Positions 42,313-51,684 are shown, numbered from the stretch's first letter. The stretch is 64,000 nt of DNA from Paenibacillus sp. J23TS9 (GCF_018403225.1 NZ_BOSG01000002.1:62001-126000), one strand, 5' to 3'. Numbers and translations are program-made. Notes: generated by a model from the letters alone, not told the origin.

Positions 42313-43269
42313 ATGAATACCGAGAATCACTCCGGTCTGGCAGGCAATGAAGCAATATACGCTGCAGCCAAACAAGCCGGCTTAACCTCCACACTCCGTA
42401 AATGGTTTCAAAAAGACGGCGCATGGGCGCTGCTGCTCCTGCTGCCGAATATTTTAGGATTCTTGGCCTTCACGCTGATTCCTGTACTTGGCTCCTTCAT
42501 GCTCAGCTTCACATCCTGGGATATGCTGTCACCGGTCAAATGGGTAGGCGTGGATAACTATGCCAACCTGGTCAAGGATGAAACATTTATCAAGGTATTT
42601 TGGAACACGATCTACTTTGCCGGTGTTTCCGTTCCTCTCGGCATGGTCATTTCCCTGCTGCTAGCTGTTGCGCTGGACCGTGATATCCGTTTCAAGAAGT
42701 TTTACAGGGCCGCCTATTTTCTCCCGGTTGTCTCTTCCATGGTAGCCGTAGCCGTCGTATGGCAGTTTATATACAACCCGGAGTATGGCCTGCTCAACTA
42801 CTTTCTTGGCATGCTTGGCATTGCAGGTCCGAATTGGCTAACCAGCACCTCTTGGGCCATGCCGGCTGTCATTCTAACAAGTATCTGGAAAAATGTCGGT
42901 TTCAATATGCTAATCTTTCTGGCCGGCCTGCAGGGGATTTCCGAAAGTTACTATGAGGCCGCGGAGCTGGACGGGGCCAGATGGCATCATAAGTTTTGGT
43001 ATGTCACCGTGCCGCTGCTTTCTCCAACCACTTTCTTTGTCACCGTAATGTCCTTTATCGGCTCATTTCAAGTGTTCGATACCGTCTTCTTAATGACTCA
43101 GGGCGGTCCGGCCCGTTCTACCTCGGTCATCGTCCATTATCTGTATGAAAATGCCTTTAAATATTTCAATATGGGTTATGCGAGCGCGATGGCCTATGTG
43201 CTGTTCTTCATGATGTTTATCGTAACGGTTATCCAGTTCTGGTATCAGAAAAAACGGAGCGCTTATTAA
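42313..43269 (+). CDS. sugar ABC permease, MalF type
   Basis: 318 residues, six to seven membrane helices. The coupling EAA loop reads YYEAAELDGARWHHKFWYVTVPLL. Pairs with the MalG-type gene 14 bases downstream to form the channel. ATG 42313 with GAGGTG 5 bases upstream; an ATG at 42298 overlaps that site. No ATPase gene follows; CUT1 systems often share MsmK/MsmX encoded elsewhere. Confidence 0.94.
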   Translation: MNTENHSGLAGNEAIYAAAKQAGLTSTLRKWFQKDGAWALLLLLPNILGFLAFTLIPVLGSFMLSFTSWDMLSPVKWVGVDNYANLVKDETFIKVFWNTIYFAGVSVPLGMVISLLLAVALDRDIRFKKFYRAAYFLPVVSSMVAVAVVWQFIYNPEYGLLNYFLGMLGIAGPNWLTSTSWAMPAVILTSIWKNVGFNMLIFLAGLQGISESYYEAAELDGARWHHKFWYVTVPLLSPTTFFVTVMSFIGSFQVFDTVFLMTQGGPARSTSVIVHYLYENAFKYFNMGYASAMAYVLFFMMFIVTVIQFWYQKKRSAY

Positions 43270-43283
43270 GAGGGGGCAGAACG

Positions 43284-44111
43284 ATGAAAAAGCAGACCGT
43301 GCTGAACATCACCGCTCACCTGGTGTTATTGGCCGGAGCGGTGACCATGATCTTACCCTTTCTATGGACGGTCAGCACGTCCCTAAAGCAGCTGAGCGAA
43401 GTGTTTGTGTTCCCGCCGAAGCTGTTTGGCCAAGAAATCCGCTGGGTCAATTATTTGCATATTTCAGACCGTTTTCCATTCAGCATCTACTTTTTGAACA
43501 GTCTCAAAATTACGATTATTATCGTGATCGCGCAGCTGATTACAAGCTCCCTGGCCGGATTTGTGTTCTCTCGGCTGCGCTTTAGAGGTCGCGATCCACT
43601 CTTTGGGCTATATTTGGCTACGATGATGGTACCAGCGCAGGTCATGATGATACCGAATTTTATCGTCATGAGGCACTACAATCTGGTCGATACCCACTGG
43701 TCACTAATTCTTCCTGCACTCGTGTCCGCTTTCGGTACATTTCTGCTTAGGCAGTTCTTTTTGACGGTCCCCTCAGCCTTGGAGGATGCCGCAAAAATGG
43801 ACGGCTGTACACCATTCGGAATGTATTGGCGAATTTTTGTTCCGCTATCCAAACCCGCCATGGCCACACTGGGCGTATTTGTCTTCATGGGTTCCTGGAA
43901 TGATTTTTTGGCTCCTCTCGTTTATATCAACACGCAGAATAAAATGACGCTTCCTCTCGGTCTCGCTTCCATGCAGGGCATGTATTCCACGGATTGGCCT
44001 GTGCTAATGGCAGGCACCGTCATTACGATTATTCCGCTCATCATCATTTTCCTGCTTGCTCAGGATTTCTTTATCAAAGGCGTAACTCTATCGGGATTAA
44101 AAGGTGAATAA
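43284..44111 (+). CDS. sugar ABC permease, MalG type
   Basis: 275 residues, six membrane helices. EAA loop ALEDAAKMDGCTPFGMYWRIFVPLSKP. Ends with the usual QDFFIKGVTLSGLKG. GGGGG site upstream. Third gene of the arabinoside uptake operon, 29 bases before GH127. Confidence 0.95.
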   Translation: MKKQTVLNITAHLVLLAGAVTMILPFLWTVSTSLKQLSEVFVFPPKLFGQEIRWVNYLHISDRFPFSIYFLNSLKITIIIVIAQLITSSLAGFVFSRLRFRGRDPLFGLYLATMMVPAQVMMIPNFIVMRHYNLVDTHWSLILPALVSAFGTFLLRQFFLTVPSALEDAAKMDGCTPFGMYWRIFVPLSKPAMATLGVFVFMGSWNDFLAPLVYINTQNKMTLPLGLASMQGMYSTDWPVLMAGTVITIIPLIIIFLLAQDFFIKGVTLSGLKGE

Positions 44112-44140
44112 CTCCAAAATCGAAGGGAAGATCGTTACTT

Positions 44141-46126
44141 ATGGAAAGAACAAGCCCTCTTTTAAAGCAGTCCATGCTGCCCGCATCGATCAAGCAAGTG
44201 CGTATTCATGACACCTTCTGGTCACCTAGACAGCTGGGTGTGATTGAGACAGTCGTTCCTTACCAGTGGGATGCTCTAAACGATAACATACCAGACGCCG
44301 AACCAAGTCACACGATTGAAAATTTCCGCCTCGCTGCCAAAGAAGCAGATGGCGAATATTACGGGATGGTATTTCAAGACAGCGATCTCGGCAAATGGCT
44401 GGAGACTGTCGGCTTTGTCCTCTCGGTCACGCAAGATCCGCAGCTGGTTCAAATTGCCGACGAAGTAATCGACCTGCTGGAACGCGCGCAGCAGCCTGAT
44501 GGATACCTCAACACGTACTATACGGTAAAGGAACCGGGTAAGCGCTGGACAAATCTTCGCGATAATCATGAGCTCTATTGTGCCGGCCATTTGATGGAAG
44601 CAGCGGTCTCCTATTATGAGGCCACAGGCAAAACGAAGTTTCTCGATATTATGAGCCGGTATGCTGACTATATTGCCGAAGTTTTCGGCAAGGAAGAAGG
44701 GCAGAAGCGCGGATATGATGGTCACCCCGAAATTGAACTCGCACTGGTCAAGCTGGCACATGCTACAGGTAATAAAGCTTATATGGAATTAAGCAAGTTC
44801 TTCGTCGATGAGCGCGGTCAGCAGCCCCACTTCTTCGATCTCGAAGCCCAGGAAAGAATTGAAGCCGGTGATCTTTCCAGAGACAAGCCAAATCAAAAGA
44901 AACGCATTTATGATTACTTTCAGGCACATCTGCCCGTTCGCCAGCAGCAAACGGCGGAAGGCCATTCCGTTAGAGCTGTCTATCTGTATAGTGCTATGGC
45001 GGATTTGGCAGCGGAATACAGCGACGAGGAGCTGATGAATGCTTGTAAGGAGCTCTGGAGAGATACGGTTCACCGTAAAATGTATGTCACTGGCGGCATC
45101 GGCTCGTCTGCATATGAGGAACGTTTTACGATTCCCTTCGACCTGCCGAATGACCGGGCTTATACGGAGACATGCGCTGCTATCGGACTGATGTTCTGGG
45201 GGCATCGTATGCTGCAAATCGAAAAAGATCGGCAGTACGCCGACGTTATTGAACTCGCCCTTTTCAACGGCGTTCTTAGCGGCATTTCACTGGATGGTAA
45301 AAGCTATTTTTATGTAAATCCATTGGAGGTATGGCCCCAAGCAGCCGATTTCCGCAACGATATGAATTCAGTCAAGGTCACAAGGCAGCCGTGGTTTGGC
45401 TGCGCATGCTGTCCGCCTAATATTGCCCGGCTTCTTGCCTCATTAGGCCAGTACATCTACTCCCATCAAGACGATGACCAGGAAATATATGTCCATCAAT
45501 ATATAGGAAGTACGCTAGATGCGACCCTGAGTGGGAAGCAAGTCCGATTGTCGCAGCAAACAAACTATCCGTGGGACGGTCAAGTCACTATAGAAGTGAC
45601 ATCAGCAGAACAGATCGAGTTTACAGTAGCCGTTCGCATTCCAAGTTGGTGCAAACAGGCCGAAATCCGCGTAAACAACGTGCCTGCCAACGCCTCCAAT
45701 CACGAAAATGGATATGTCAAACTTCGCAGGGAATGGCAAACCGGTGATCGCATCGAGTTAAATTTGGATATGCCAGTAGAACATATTCATGCCCACCCTC
45801 AGCTCAGAGCCAATGCCGGCAAGGTTGCCCTTCAGCGGGGTCCGGTCATTTACTGCTTAGAAGAAGAGGATAACGGAGCTAACCTTCAGGATATCACCAT
45901 TCCAAGTGATGCCCGGTTTCATGTCCAATTCGCTGAGCATCTCTTGGGTGGTGTCTCCATATTAACTGGTATCGGAACGCGCAGCGTCTACCCATCAGGC
46001 GATGACCAATTACTCTACACTACACAAGGCTTCTGCAGGGAGAACGTACCGCTAACGGCGATCCCTTACTTTGCCTGGAGCAACCGCTCCCGTGGTGAAA
46101 TGACTGTTTGGATGAGGCAGCACTGA
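44141..46126 (+). CDS. GH127 beta-L-arabinofuranosidase
   Basis: 661 residues, no signal peptide. GH127 enzymes such as HypBA1 of Bifidobacterium longum release L-arabinose from beta-L-arabinofuranosides using a zinc-bound cysteine nucleophile. The metal/nucleophile set is complete: Glu343 and Cys345 in TETCAAIG, Cys423 and Cys424 in CACCPPN, the equivalents of Glu338, Cys340, Cys417 and Cys418. (alpha/alpha)6 barrel first, then two beta-sandwich domains. Last gene of the operon, so imported arabinosides (plant extensin or arabinan fragments) are cut inside the cell. Confidence 0.94.
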   Translation: MERTSPLLKQSMLPASIKQVRIHDTFWSPRQLGVIETVVPYQWDALNDNIPDAEPSHTIENFRLAAKEADGEYYGMVFQDSDLGKWLETVGFVLSVTQDPQLVQIADEVIDLLERAQQPDGYLNTYYTVKEPGKRWTNLRDNHELYCAGHLMEAAVSYYEATGKTKFLDIMSRYADYIAEVFGKEEGQKRGYDGHPEIELALVKLAHATGNKAYMELSKFFVDERGQQPHFFDLEAQERIEAGDLSRDKPNQKKRIYDYFQAHLPVRQQQTAEGHSVRAVYLYSAMADLAAEYSDEELMNACKELWRDTVHRKMYVTGGIGSSAYEERFTIPFDLPNDRAYTETCAAIGLMFWGHRMLQIEKDRQYADVIELALFNGVLSGISLDGKSYFYVNPLEVWPQAADFRNDMNSVKVTRQPWFGCACCPPNIARLLASLGQYIYSHQDDDQEIYVHQYIGSTLDATLSGKQVRLSQQTNYPWDGQVTIEVTSAEQIEFTVAVRIPSWCKQAEIRVNNVPANASNHENGYVKLRREWQTGDRIELNLDMPVEHIHAHPQLRANAGKVALQRGPVIYCLEEEDNGANLQDITIPSDARFHVQFAEHLLGGVSILTGIGTRSVYPSGDDQLLYTTQGFCRENVPLTAIPYFAWSNRSRGEMTVWMRQH

Positions 46127-46142
46127 TTCAATATAAATGAAC

Positions 46143-46175
46143 AAAAGCCGGGAAGACTGTCTTCCCGGCTTTTTT
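46143..46175. terminator. bidirectional terminator
   Basis: AAAAGCCGGGAAGAC and its complement with T6 after it; also has T-run on the other strand. Ends the arabinoside operon and the convergent 46215 gene. Confidence 0.9.
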
Positions 46176-46214
46176 ATGCACGCTACATTATGTATGTTGG
46201 TTATGGATTAAAGC

Positions 46215-46658
46215 TTAAAATCTATGTGTCTCACGTCCGGAGTGGTTGACATTAGCATAAGCGGAAGCCGTATATCTAAACAAAACATATCCAAGACCTA
46301 CGTAAACCAATGCGCCGACCAAACCGCCAAGTCCGATGTTATTGAATGGGAACAAAATAACAAAGGCGTTGATCCATAGCGCATACGGCAGGTATTTGAC
46401 ATTTCCGGACACCAGCGTCATCCACGCTCCGATCCAAAACGCGTAAAGAGCGATCAGAAGCAGCGGAATCGTCACAAAAATGACATTCAGTGCATGGTGG
46501 GAGGAGTACGGGAGAATGGCGTACAGCAGTTCATGCAAGAACTGGATCCCCAGGGCCCCAAACAACAGGTGAAGCTCGAATGGAGCCAGCACGCCGTACA
46601 GTCTGAAGGACTGAAACCATTTTCTAGTCTCCTGCAAAACCACGGAAAATTGCTGCAC
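46215..46658 (-). CDS. uncharacterised four-helix membrane protein
   Basis: 147 residues with four predicted membrane helices (LLFGALGIQFLHELL, VIFVTIPLLLIALYAFWIGAW, LPYALWINAFVILFPF, GALVYVGLGYVLFRY). No family recognised. GTG start with AGGAGGGGG 5 bases upstream; the GTG shares one base with the stop codon of the zinc-ribbon gene, so translation is coupled. The two products probably work together. Confidence 0.75.
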   Translation of the reverse strand: MQQFSVVLQETRKWFQSFRLYGVLAPFELHLLFGALGIQFLHELLYAILPYSSHHALNVIFVTIPLLLIALYAFWIGAWMTLVSGNVKYLPYALWINAFVILFPFNNIGLGGLVGALVYVGLGYVLFRYTASAYANVNHSGRETHRF

Positions 46659-47032
46659 TACACATCCCCCTCCTGTTTTTCAATCTCGATAAACTGATGT
46701 CCGCATTCCGGACAAAATCTCGCAGCAACCGGAACCGTATGGCCGCAGGTGCATTTCTTCTCATCTGCAATGACATTGATTTGATGCAGGTTCAGCTGAA
46801 TCTCGTCCTGAAGCTGCACAATCCGATCAACCATCGGCTGCAGCTGCTCGGGGCTGCACATGCTCTCCCGCTCCAGCGAATCAAACACCATTTTGCCGAT
46901 ATGCTGGTATTCCTGCTCAATCTCCTTTTGCTTGCTGGAATTCTGCATCTTGAGACGGTTTACTTCCACCGCAATCTTGGCCTTGTTGCCCGCTTCGGCC
47001 ACGCCTGACTTCAGCTTGTCAAAAAAACTCAT
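46658..47032 (-). CDS. zinc-ribbon protein with coiled coil
   Basis: 124 residues. Residues ~1-85 are amphipathic helices (FFDKLKSGVAEAGNKAKIAVEVNRLKM at the start suggests membrane- or partner-binding), then a zinc ribbon CTCGHTV...FCPECGHQF at ~94-116. Similar small ribbons occur in many Firmicutes with membrane partners. Coupled to the membrane protein gene downstream. Function unknown. Confidence 0.8.
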   Translation of the reverse strand: MSFFDKLKSGVAEAGNKAKIAVEVNRLKMQNSSKQKEIEQEYQHIGKMVFDSLERESMCSPEQLQPMVDRIVQLQDEIQLNLHQINVIADEKKCTCGHTVPVAARFCPECGHQFIEIEKQEGDV

Positions 47033-47159
47033 AAAACCTCAGCTCCTTTCGATAATTGTTCGGTTCATCCCATGTGGTTAGGTATTAAGAATTAATTATA
47101 AAGCCCGATCCTGGCTGGGTCATGCGGCTAAAGTATCATTTCCATGATTTAGGAGGACA

Positions 47160-48122
47160 TCACTCTGCGCGCTCAATGATCAATTCATATCTTCGCTTTA
47201 TATCCGTCAGACGCGATTCCATCATCCGGTACTCCTTCTCCAGCTGCCTGACCATCTGTTTGACTGCATCCAGCTTATCTTCCACCTTCGAAAGAGTCTC
47301 GTTGATCCGGCCCTGCACCATCCAATCGGAAATAAAGCCGTCAAAAAAGTAGTCTGAGAAACGAAGGAAGTTTCCGATGTCGATCTCTATGGAAAGACTT
47401 TGCTGCACATCCTGCAGCTCTTTTCCGAACCTGCGCAGGCTGGCCTCCGCGTCATGGATGTAATCCATTGCTTCATCTATATTGTTATGCTTGATATGCG
47501 TCGATATCATTCCCCCGCCAAGCATGTCATAGGTACCCCAGTTACGTGCTGAATGAAGGTGGTCTCTCGCTTCTTCCAGATCATGAAGCACGTAATGACC
47601 GGCCTGTACCGCTTCCTGCATCTCTTTTAATTGTATCGCCAGATCTGTCTGCTGCTCCGAAAGCTCTGCCAATTCACCGTTCTGCTGCAGTATAATTCTT
47701 TCCTTTTCCTGCAAAATACGCTCATATTCTATATCCGAATAGCGTACATCCTGAAGCAGCTTCTGCGTTTCCCCGCATTGCTTTCTTATATCTTCAACAG
47801 CACGTACCGCCGCATCATACTTGGCTTTTGCCTCCAGTACCTCCAGCTGCTCACGCTCCAGCTTCTCTTCCTTTTTGCCGATCAGACCGAAGAATAGCCC
47901 GGATAAGGAGGTTCCGGTTAAGCGATCCACATCTTTCTCTTCATCCGCCAGACGCTTCTTCCATCCATCCGCTTCCTGCTCACGTTGATTGAGCTCGGCT
48001 TCCAGCTCCTGAAGACGCTTCCCCCATCTCTCTTTATTTCTCATGCTCTCCTTCAGTTCAGTCAGACGAGCATTCGCCGCTTCAAACATCCGCATCCCCT
48101 CCACGTCAATTTTTACATGCAT
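47160..48122 (-). CDS. uncharacterised coiled-coil protein
   Basis: 320 residues, almost all helical, with long charged heptad stretches (residues ~20-70, ~85-185 and ~270-318) and a conserved-looking core ARNWGTYDMLGGGMISTHIKHNNIDEA. A glycine/phenylalanine patch (TSLSGLFFGLIGKKEEK) interrupts the first coil. No enzyme motif. Start at 48122 (AAAGG upstream) or ATG 48089 (GGAGGGG 6 bases upstream). Same strand as the zinc-ribbon pair, 128 bases before it. Confidence 0.75.
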   Translation of the reverse strand: MHVKIDVEGMRMFEAANARLTELKESMRNKERWGKRLQELEAELNQREQEADGWKKRLADEEKDVDRLTGTSLSGLFFGLIGKKEEKLEREQLEVLEAKAKYDAAVRAVEDIRKQCGETQKLLQDVRYSDIEYERILQEKERIILQQNGELAELSEQQTDLAIQLKEMQEAVQAGHYVLHDLEEARDHLHSARNWGTYDMLGGGMISTHIKHNNIDEAMDYIHDAEASLRRFGKELQDVQQSLSIEIDIGNFLRFSDYFFDGFISDWMVQGRINETLSKVEDKLDAVKQMVRQLEKEYRMMESRLTDIKRRYELIIERAE

Positions 48123-48270
48123 TACCTTTTAAACGTGTTTGGCCGCGAGAAGTTTCAATAGATTCGGAAAAGCCCGTCCCTGAATCGTATGCCGGGGCTG
48201 TTTCTGACACAAGCTAGATTTTACTGCGGAAAATCGATATGATGGGATAAGATTGCATAAAGGAGTGAAC

Positions 48271-48909
48271 ATGGATTTCATGAAATTCAAAAAAGCTTAC
48301 CTTCCACTCATGATCATGATCGTAGCTGCGCTCGCGCTCGGCGGCTGCGGCAAAAAAGAAGAAAAGTCGGCGGAGGCCAAAAGCTGGACAAGCGCGCCGA
48401 AGATGGAGATTGACACAAGCAAGACCTACGAGGCTGAGGTCAAGACATCCAAAGGCTCGTTCACCATTGAGCTCTTCGCCAAAGACGCCCCGAAGACGGT
48501 TAACAACTTCGTATTCTTGTCTAAGGAAGGCTTCTACGATGATGTGATATTCCACCGCATTATTGAATCGTTCATGGTTCAAACTGGCGACCCGACGGGA
48601 ACCGGTGCTGGCGGTCCGGGATATACCTTCGAGGATGAGAAAACAAGCTACAAATATGAGCCAGGCATCGTAGCCATGGCCAATGCCGGAGCGAATACGA
48701 ACGGCAGCCAGTTCTTCATCTGCACAGGTGAAGACAGCACCTCACTGAATCAGCAGCCAAACTACACCATCTTTGGTAAAGTAACGGATGGAATGGACGT
48801 CGTGAAGAAAATTGCCGCAACACCGGTTGAAACAAACCCTGACACAGGCGAGCAAAGCAAACCAACGGAAACGGTGAAGATCGAAAGCATTAAAATCAAG
48901 AAAAAATAA
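48271..48909 (+). CDS. cyclophilin-type peptidyl-prolyl isomerase, lipoprotein
   Basis: 212 residues. Lipoprotein signal with lipobox LALGGC (Cys ~27), charged linker, then a compact cyclophilin domain: FHRIIESFMVQTGDPTGTG (catalytic Arg and Phe, Gln region), ANAGANTNGSQFFI, NYTIFGKVTDGMDVV. Folds exported proteins at the outer membrane face. ATG 48271 with AAGGAG 5 bases upstream. Monocistronic. Confidence 0.93.
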   Translation: MDFMKFKKAYLPLMIMIVAALALGGCGKKEEKSAEAKSWTSAPKMEIDTSKTYEAEVKTSKGSFTIELFAKDAPKTVNNFVFLSKEGFYDDVIFHRIIESFMVQTGDPTGTGAGGPGYTFEDEKTSYKYEPGIVAMANAGANTNGSQFFICTGEDSTSLNQQPNYTIFGKVTDGMDVVKKIAATPVETNPDTGEQSKPTETVKIESIKIKKK

Positions 48910-48912
48910 GCG

Positions 48913-48959
48913 AAAAAGGACCGCTCTTCAGCCAGCCAGGCTGAAGGGCGGTCCTTTTT
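48913..48959 (+). terminator. terminator of cyclophilin gene
   Basis: AAAAAGGACCGC outer stem plus CTTCAGCC/GGCTGAAG inner stem and T5. Confidence 0.9.
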
Positions 48960-49100
48960 GCATTTACTCGTAAATCAAGGTCCGGCCATATACCGATTAA
49001 ACCTCTTGGGAATAGTTTTGCGAATAGTGAGCAGAGCTTGAACATATTTTGGTACAAACAGGATTCGTGATGCGCCGATTTCTTTTTAACAGGAGGACCC

Positions 49101-49835
49101 ATGAACACTATTATACTTGGAAGCTTGGCCACCTCGATATGCACAGCACTAGGTGCCCTGCCGGCGCTGATGTTCTCCAACGTGACACACCGGGGGAGAG
49201 ACATTCTGCTCGCGTTTACGGCAGGCATTATGGTCGCCGCTTCGACTTATGGCCTGATCCCGTCAGCGTTAAAATTGTCCAACCTATGGATTCTCACGAT
49301 CGGCACGCTGCTGGGAACGGTTATCCTTACCCTTCTGGAGCTGCTGATTCCCCATCAGGATTTAAAGCATTCGGCCCAGGATATTGACAATAGCCGGACT
49401 AGCTCTCTGCTGTTCCTCTCCGCGATGGCGCTTCATAATTTGCCGGAAGGATTATCCGTAGGAGTCAGCTATGGAAGCAGCAATCAGGAACTCGGTACAA
49501 TCGTCGCTTTAAGCATCGGTCTGCAAAATATACCCGAAGGATTCCTGACGGCATTGTTTCTCATTACCCATGGATTACGCAGGCGTACCGCCCTGCTTTT
49601 GGCTACGCTTACCGGTATACTGGAGCTTGCAGCCTGCTGGGTCGGACTGGAGTTTACCGAAAGCTTCAGCGCCATTGTTCCTTACGGTCTCGCCTTCGCG
49701 GCAGGCGCCATGCTGTTCGTTGTCTATAAAGAACTCATTCCCGAAAGCCATGGTGATGGCAATGAGCGGGCTTCCACCTTTTCATTCATTTTTGGTCTGC
49801 TTACCATGATCGCTCTGACTCATCTCCTGAGATAA
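49101..49835 (+). CDS. ZIP family metal transporter
   Basis: 244 residues, eight membrane helices. Metal site helices show HNLPEGLSVGV (helix 4) and QNIPEGFLTAL (helix 5), the ZIP signature. Imports zinc or other divalent metals (ZupT/GufA-like). AGGAGG 4 bases before ATG. Loop between helices 3 and 4 is short (HQDLKHSAQDIDNSR). No Zur box was recognised upstream. Confidence 0.92.
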   Translation: MNTIILGSLATSICTALGALPALMFSNVTHRGRDILLAFTAGIMVAASTYGLIPSALKLSNLWILTIGTLLGTVILTLLELLIPHQDLKHSAQDIDNSRTSSLLFLSAMALHNLPEGLSVGVSYGSSNQELGTIVALSIGLQNIPEGFLTALFLITHGLRRRTALLLATLTGILELAACWVGLEFTESFSAIVPYGLAFAAGAMLFVVYKELIPESHGDGNERASTFSFIFGLLTMIALTHLLR

Positions 49836-49875
49836 AAGTGGCACGTAGACACCCTAATTTCCTGGAGAAAATAAG

Positions 49876-51051
49876 TTAATGATGATGAACCTGCCCCATA
49901 CTGGTGGTGTATATTTTCAACTTGACCAGAATCAACACGAAGGCCAGCGCTGCAAATAGCATTCCGCCCCAGATCAGCTGGTGGATGCCAAGCCGGGAAA
50001 TGATCCAGCCGCCGAGGGATGATCCCAGCGTAATGCCAAGATTTGAAAAGGATACGAACAGGCTGTTGCCAAACTCCGGCGCCTCATTCACCTCTGTCAT
50101 AAGCCAGGTTTGGCTGACAATGAGACCTCCGGAATGAATCATTCCCCATAGAAATACCACGAACAGCATCGGGACAAAAGAAGTGCCCAGCGCATAAATA
50201 AGCAGGTAGATGACGAGATAGAGCAGCGGGAAAGCCACAACGGTTCTGATCATATTCTTTTGCAGCGAGCCGCCGAACAGGAAGTTGCCGACAATCATAA
50301 TCACGCCAAATACCATCAGCATCACGCTGATCCATGAACCGCTCATATGCGTAACTTGTCCAAGATATTCAGCAAAGTAGCTGTAAACCGAAAACATCGC
50401 CGCGAAAATGCAGGAAACCGCAGCAATATTCAGCCACACGGCAGGCTTCCGCAGGATGCCAAGCTGCTTGCCGTAAGACATTTTCTCCTGGACCGGCATC
50501 GATGGCAGCAGGATCAGAATCCCCGCGAAGGCGATCGCGTTCACGGCAGCTGCGAAGAGAAAAGCCGCCTCCAACGAAATCTGCTCCGCCAGATAGGAAG
50601 TCAGCGGAACGCCGAACGCAAAACCAACGGTGATGCCGGCAAAAACCTTTGTCACCGCCTGGCCGCTTTTTTCCGGTGAAACAAGCTGTGCCGCCGTGAC
50701 AAGCGCAATCGAGAAAAAGACCGGATGGAAAATGGCGGGAATAATGCGAAAGACCATCAACACCTCAAACCGGCCGGTCAGGGCATAAAAGATATTGGAC
50801 ATTGCGAATATAAGAACCGACAGGCTTAAGATAACCTTCCTGTTCATTCCGGAGGCGAGCAGCGTTACAAAGGGGCCTGAAACGGCAACAACCAGAGCAA
50901 AAACACTCACCAGAAGTCCCGCCTGCGCAGTTGAGATATTGAATTTTTGTGTTATCTGCGGTAAAACACCTACGATTCCCATCTCGGTCGTGATGATGCC
51001 GAATACCCCCAAAGCCAGAATGATGATAAGCAGCGGGCTGTTTTTTTTCAT
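49876..51051 (-). CDS. MFS exporter, DHA1 (AraJ/PbuE-like)
   Basis: 391 residues, 12 membrane helices. Starts with LIIILALGVFGIITTEMGIVGVLPQI, typical of DHA1 exporters related to sugar-efflux, purine-efflux and chloramphenicol-resistance proteins. Ends with a His-rich tail (MGQVHHH). Lies downstream of ArsR and MarR genes. Its promoter contains an ArsR-type palindrome, so ArsR is its probable repressor. No strong ribosome site other than GGAGAG 8 bases upstream. Confidence 0.9.
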   Translation of the reverse strand: MKKNSPLLIIILALGVFGIITTEMGIVGVLPQITQKFNISTAQAGLLVSVFALVVAVSGPFVTLLASGMNRKVILSLSVLIFAMSNIFYALTGRFEVLMVFRIIPAIFHPVFFSIALVTAAQLVSPEKSGQAVTKVFAGITVGFAFGVPLTSYLAEQISLEAAFLFAAAVNAIAFAGILILLPSMPVQEKMSYGKQLGILRKPAVWLNIAAVSCIFAAMFSVYSYFAEYLGQVTHMSGSWISVMLMVFGVIMIVGNFLFGGSLQKNMIRTVVAFPLLYLVIYLLIYALGTSFVPMLFVVFLWGMIHSGGLIVSQTWLMTEVNEAPEFGNSLFVSFSNLGITLGSSLGGWIISRLGIHQLIWGGMLFAALAFVLILVKLKIYTTSMGQVHHH

Positions 51052-51096
51052 GGAACTCTCTCTCCAATCTGTATCTATATCATTTCATATTTATAT

Positions 51097-51112
51097 ATCT
51101 ATATATTTAGAT
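51097..51112. promoter_or_regulatory. ArsR-type operator copy 1
   Basis: ATCTA-TATATT-TAGAT. The extended 20-base site matches copy 2 (51200) at 16 positions. It lies in the transcribed leader of the MFS gene. Confidence 0.55.
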
Positions 51113-51192
51113 TTGTTAGAACAGCAAACCATATCTCGTCCTTACTTGCCCTCCTTCCATGTTTAAATGATGATCAGCGTTTAACCTTCGCC

Positions 51193-51222
51193 ATTATACA
51201 TCTAATTATCTAGATATGTAAA
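51193..51222 (-). promoter_or_regulatory. MFS promoter with ArsR-type operator in the spacer
   Basis: TTTACA (51217-51222), 18 bases, TATAAT (51193-51198) on the minus strand. ATCTA-ATTATC-TAGAT (51200-51215) fills the spacer. Binding there would block polymerase, the classic ArsR/SmtB mode. Confidence 0.65.
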
Positions 51223-51307
51223 TATTAAGACGCAAAAAAAAGGAGTTTCCTCCTTTTTCAAGTTCATCATATTCCCGGTATGCTGCAAAGTCAGATGAGC
51301 ATTTTTC

Positions 51308-51619
51308 CTACAGTTCGTTTCGAATATATTCGGCAAAGTCCTGAATCGTTTTCTCGTTCCGCCGGTAAAAGGTCCATTTGCCCACCCGTTCTGCTTCCAG
51401 CAGTCCCGCCTTCTGCATCATTAATAAATAACTGGAGACAACGGATTGGGCCATTCCGGATTGTTCCTGTATATCACTCACACAGGCACCGATTTTAAGC
51501 GTGAGTCCCTGCTCCAGATAAGGCGTTTCATCGAAGTAGTCTTCCGGATGTTTCAGCCAGAACAAAATCTGGCGGCGTGTCTCATTGGACAATGCTTTTA
51601 AGATTAAGGAAGGTTCCAT
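51308..51619 (-). CDS. ArsR family transcriptional regulator
   Basis: 103 residues, one winged helix. Early helix LKALSNETRRQILFWL and recognition region IQEQSGMAQSVVSSYLLMMQKAGLLEAERVGKWTFYRR are standard. The ELCVCDL-type metal site is not present (GACVSDIQ has a single Cys), so it likely senses something other than arsenic. It follows MarR by 65 bases and precedes the MFS gene. Two matching palindromes upstream of the MFS gene are its probable sites. Confidence 0.92.
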   Translation of the reverse strand: MEPSLILKALSNETRRQILFWLKHPEDYFDETPYLEQGLTLKIGACVSDIQEQSGMAQSVVSSYLLMMQKAGLLEAERVGKWTFYRRNEKTIQDFAEYIRNEL

Positions 51620-51684
51620 GTGTTATTCGATCCTTTTTTAAGATTATAAAAATATAAATGGATAAGGGTACGTAGAGGATTGGT

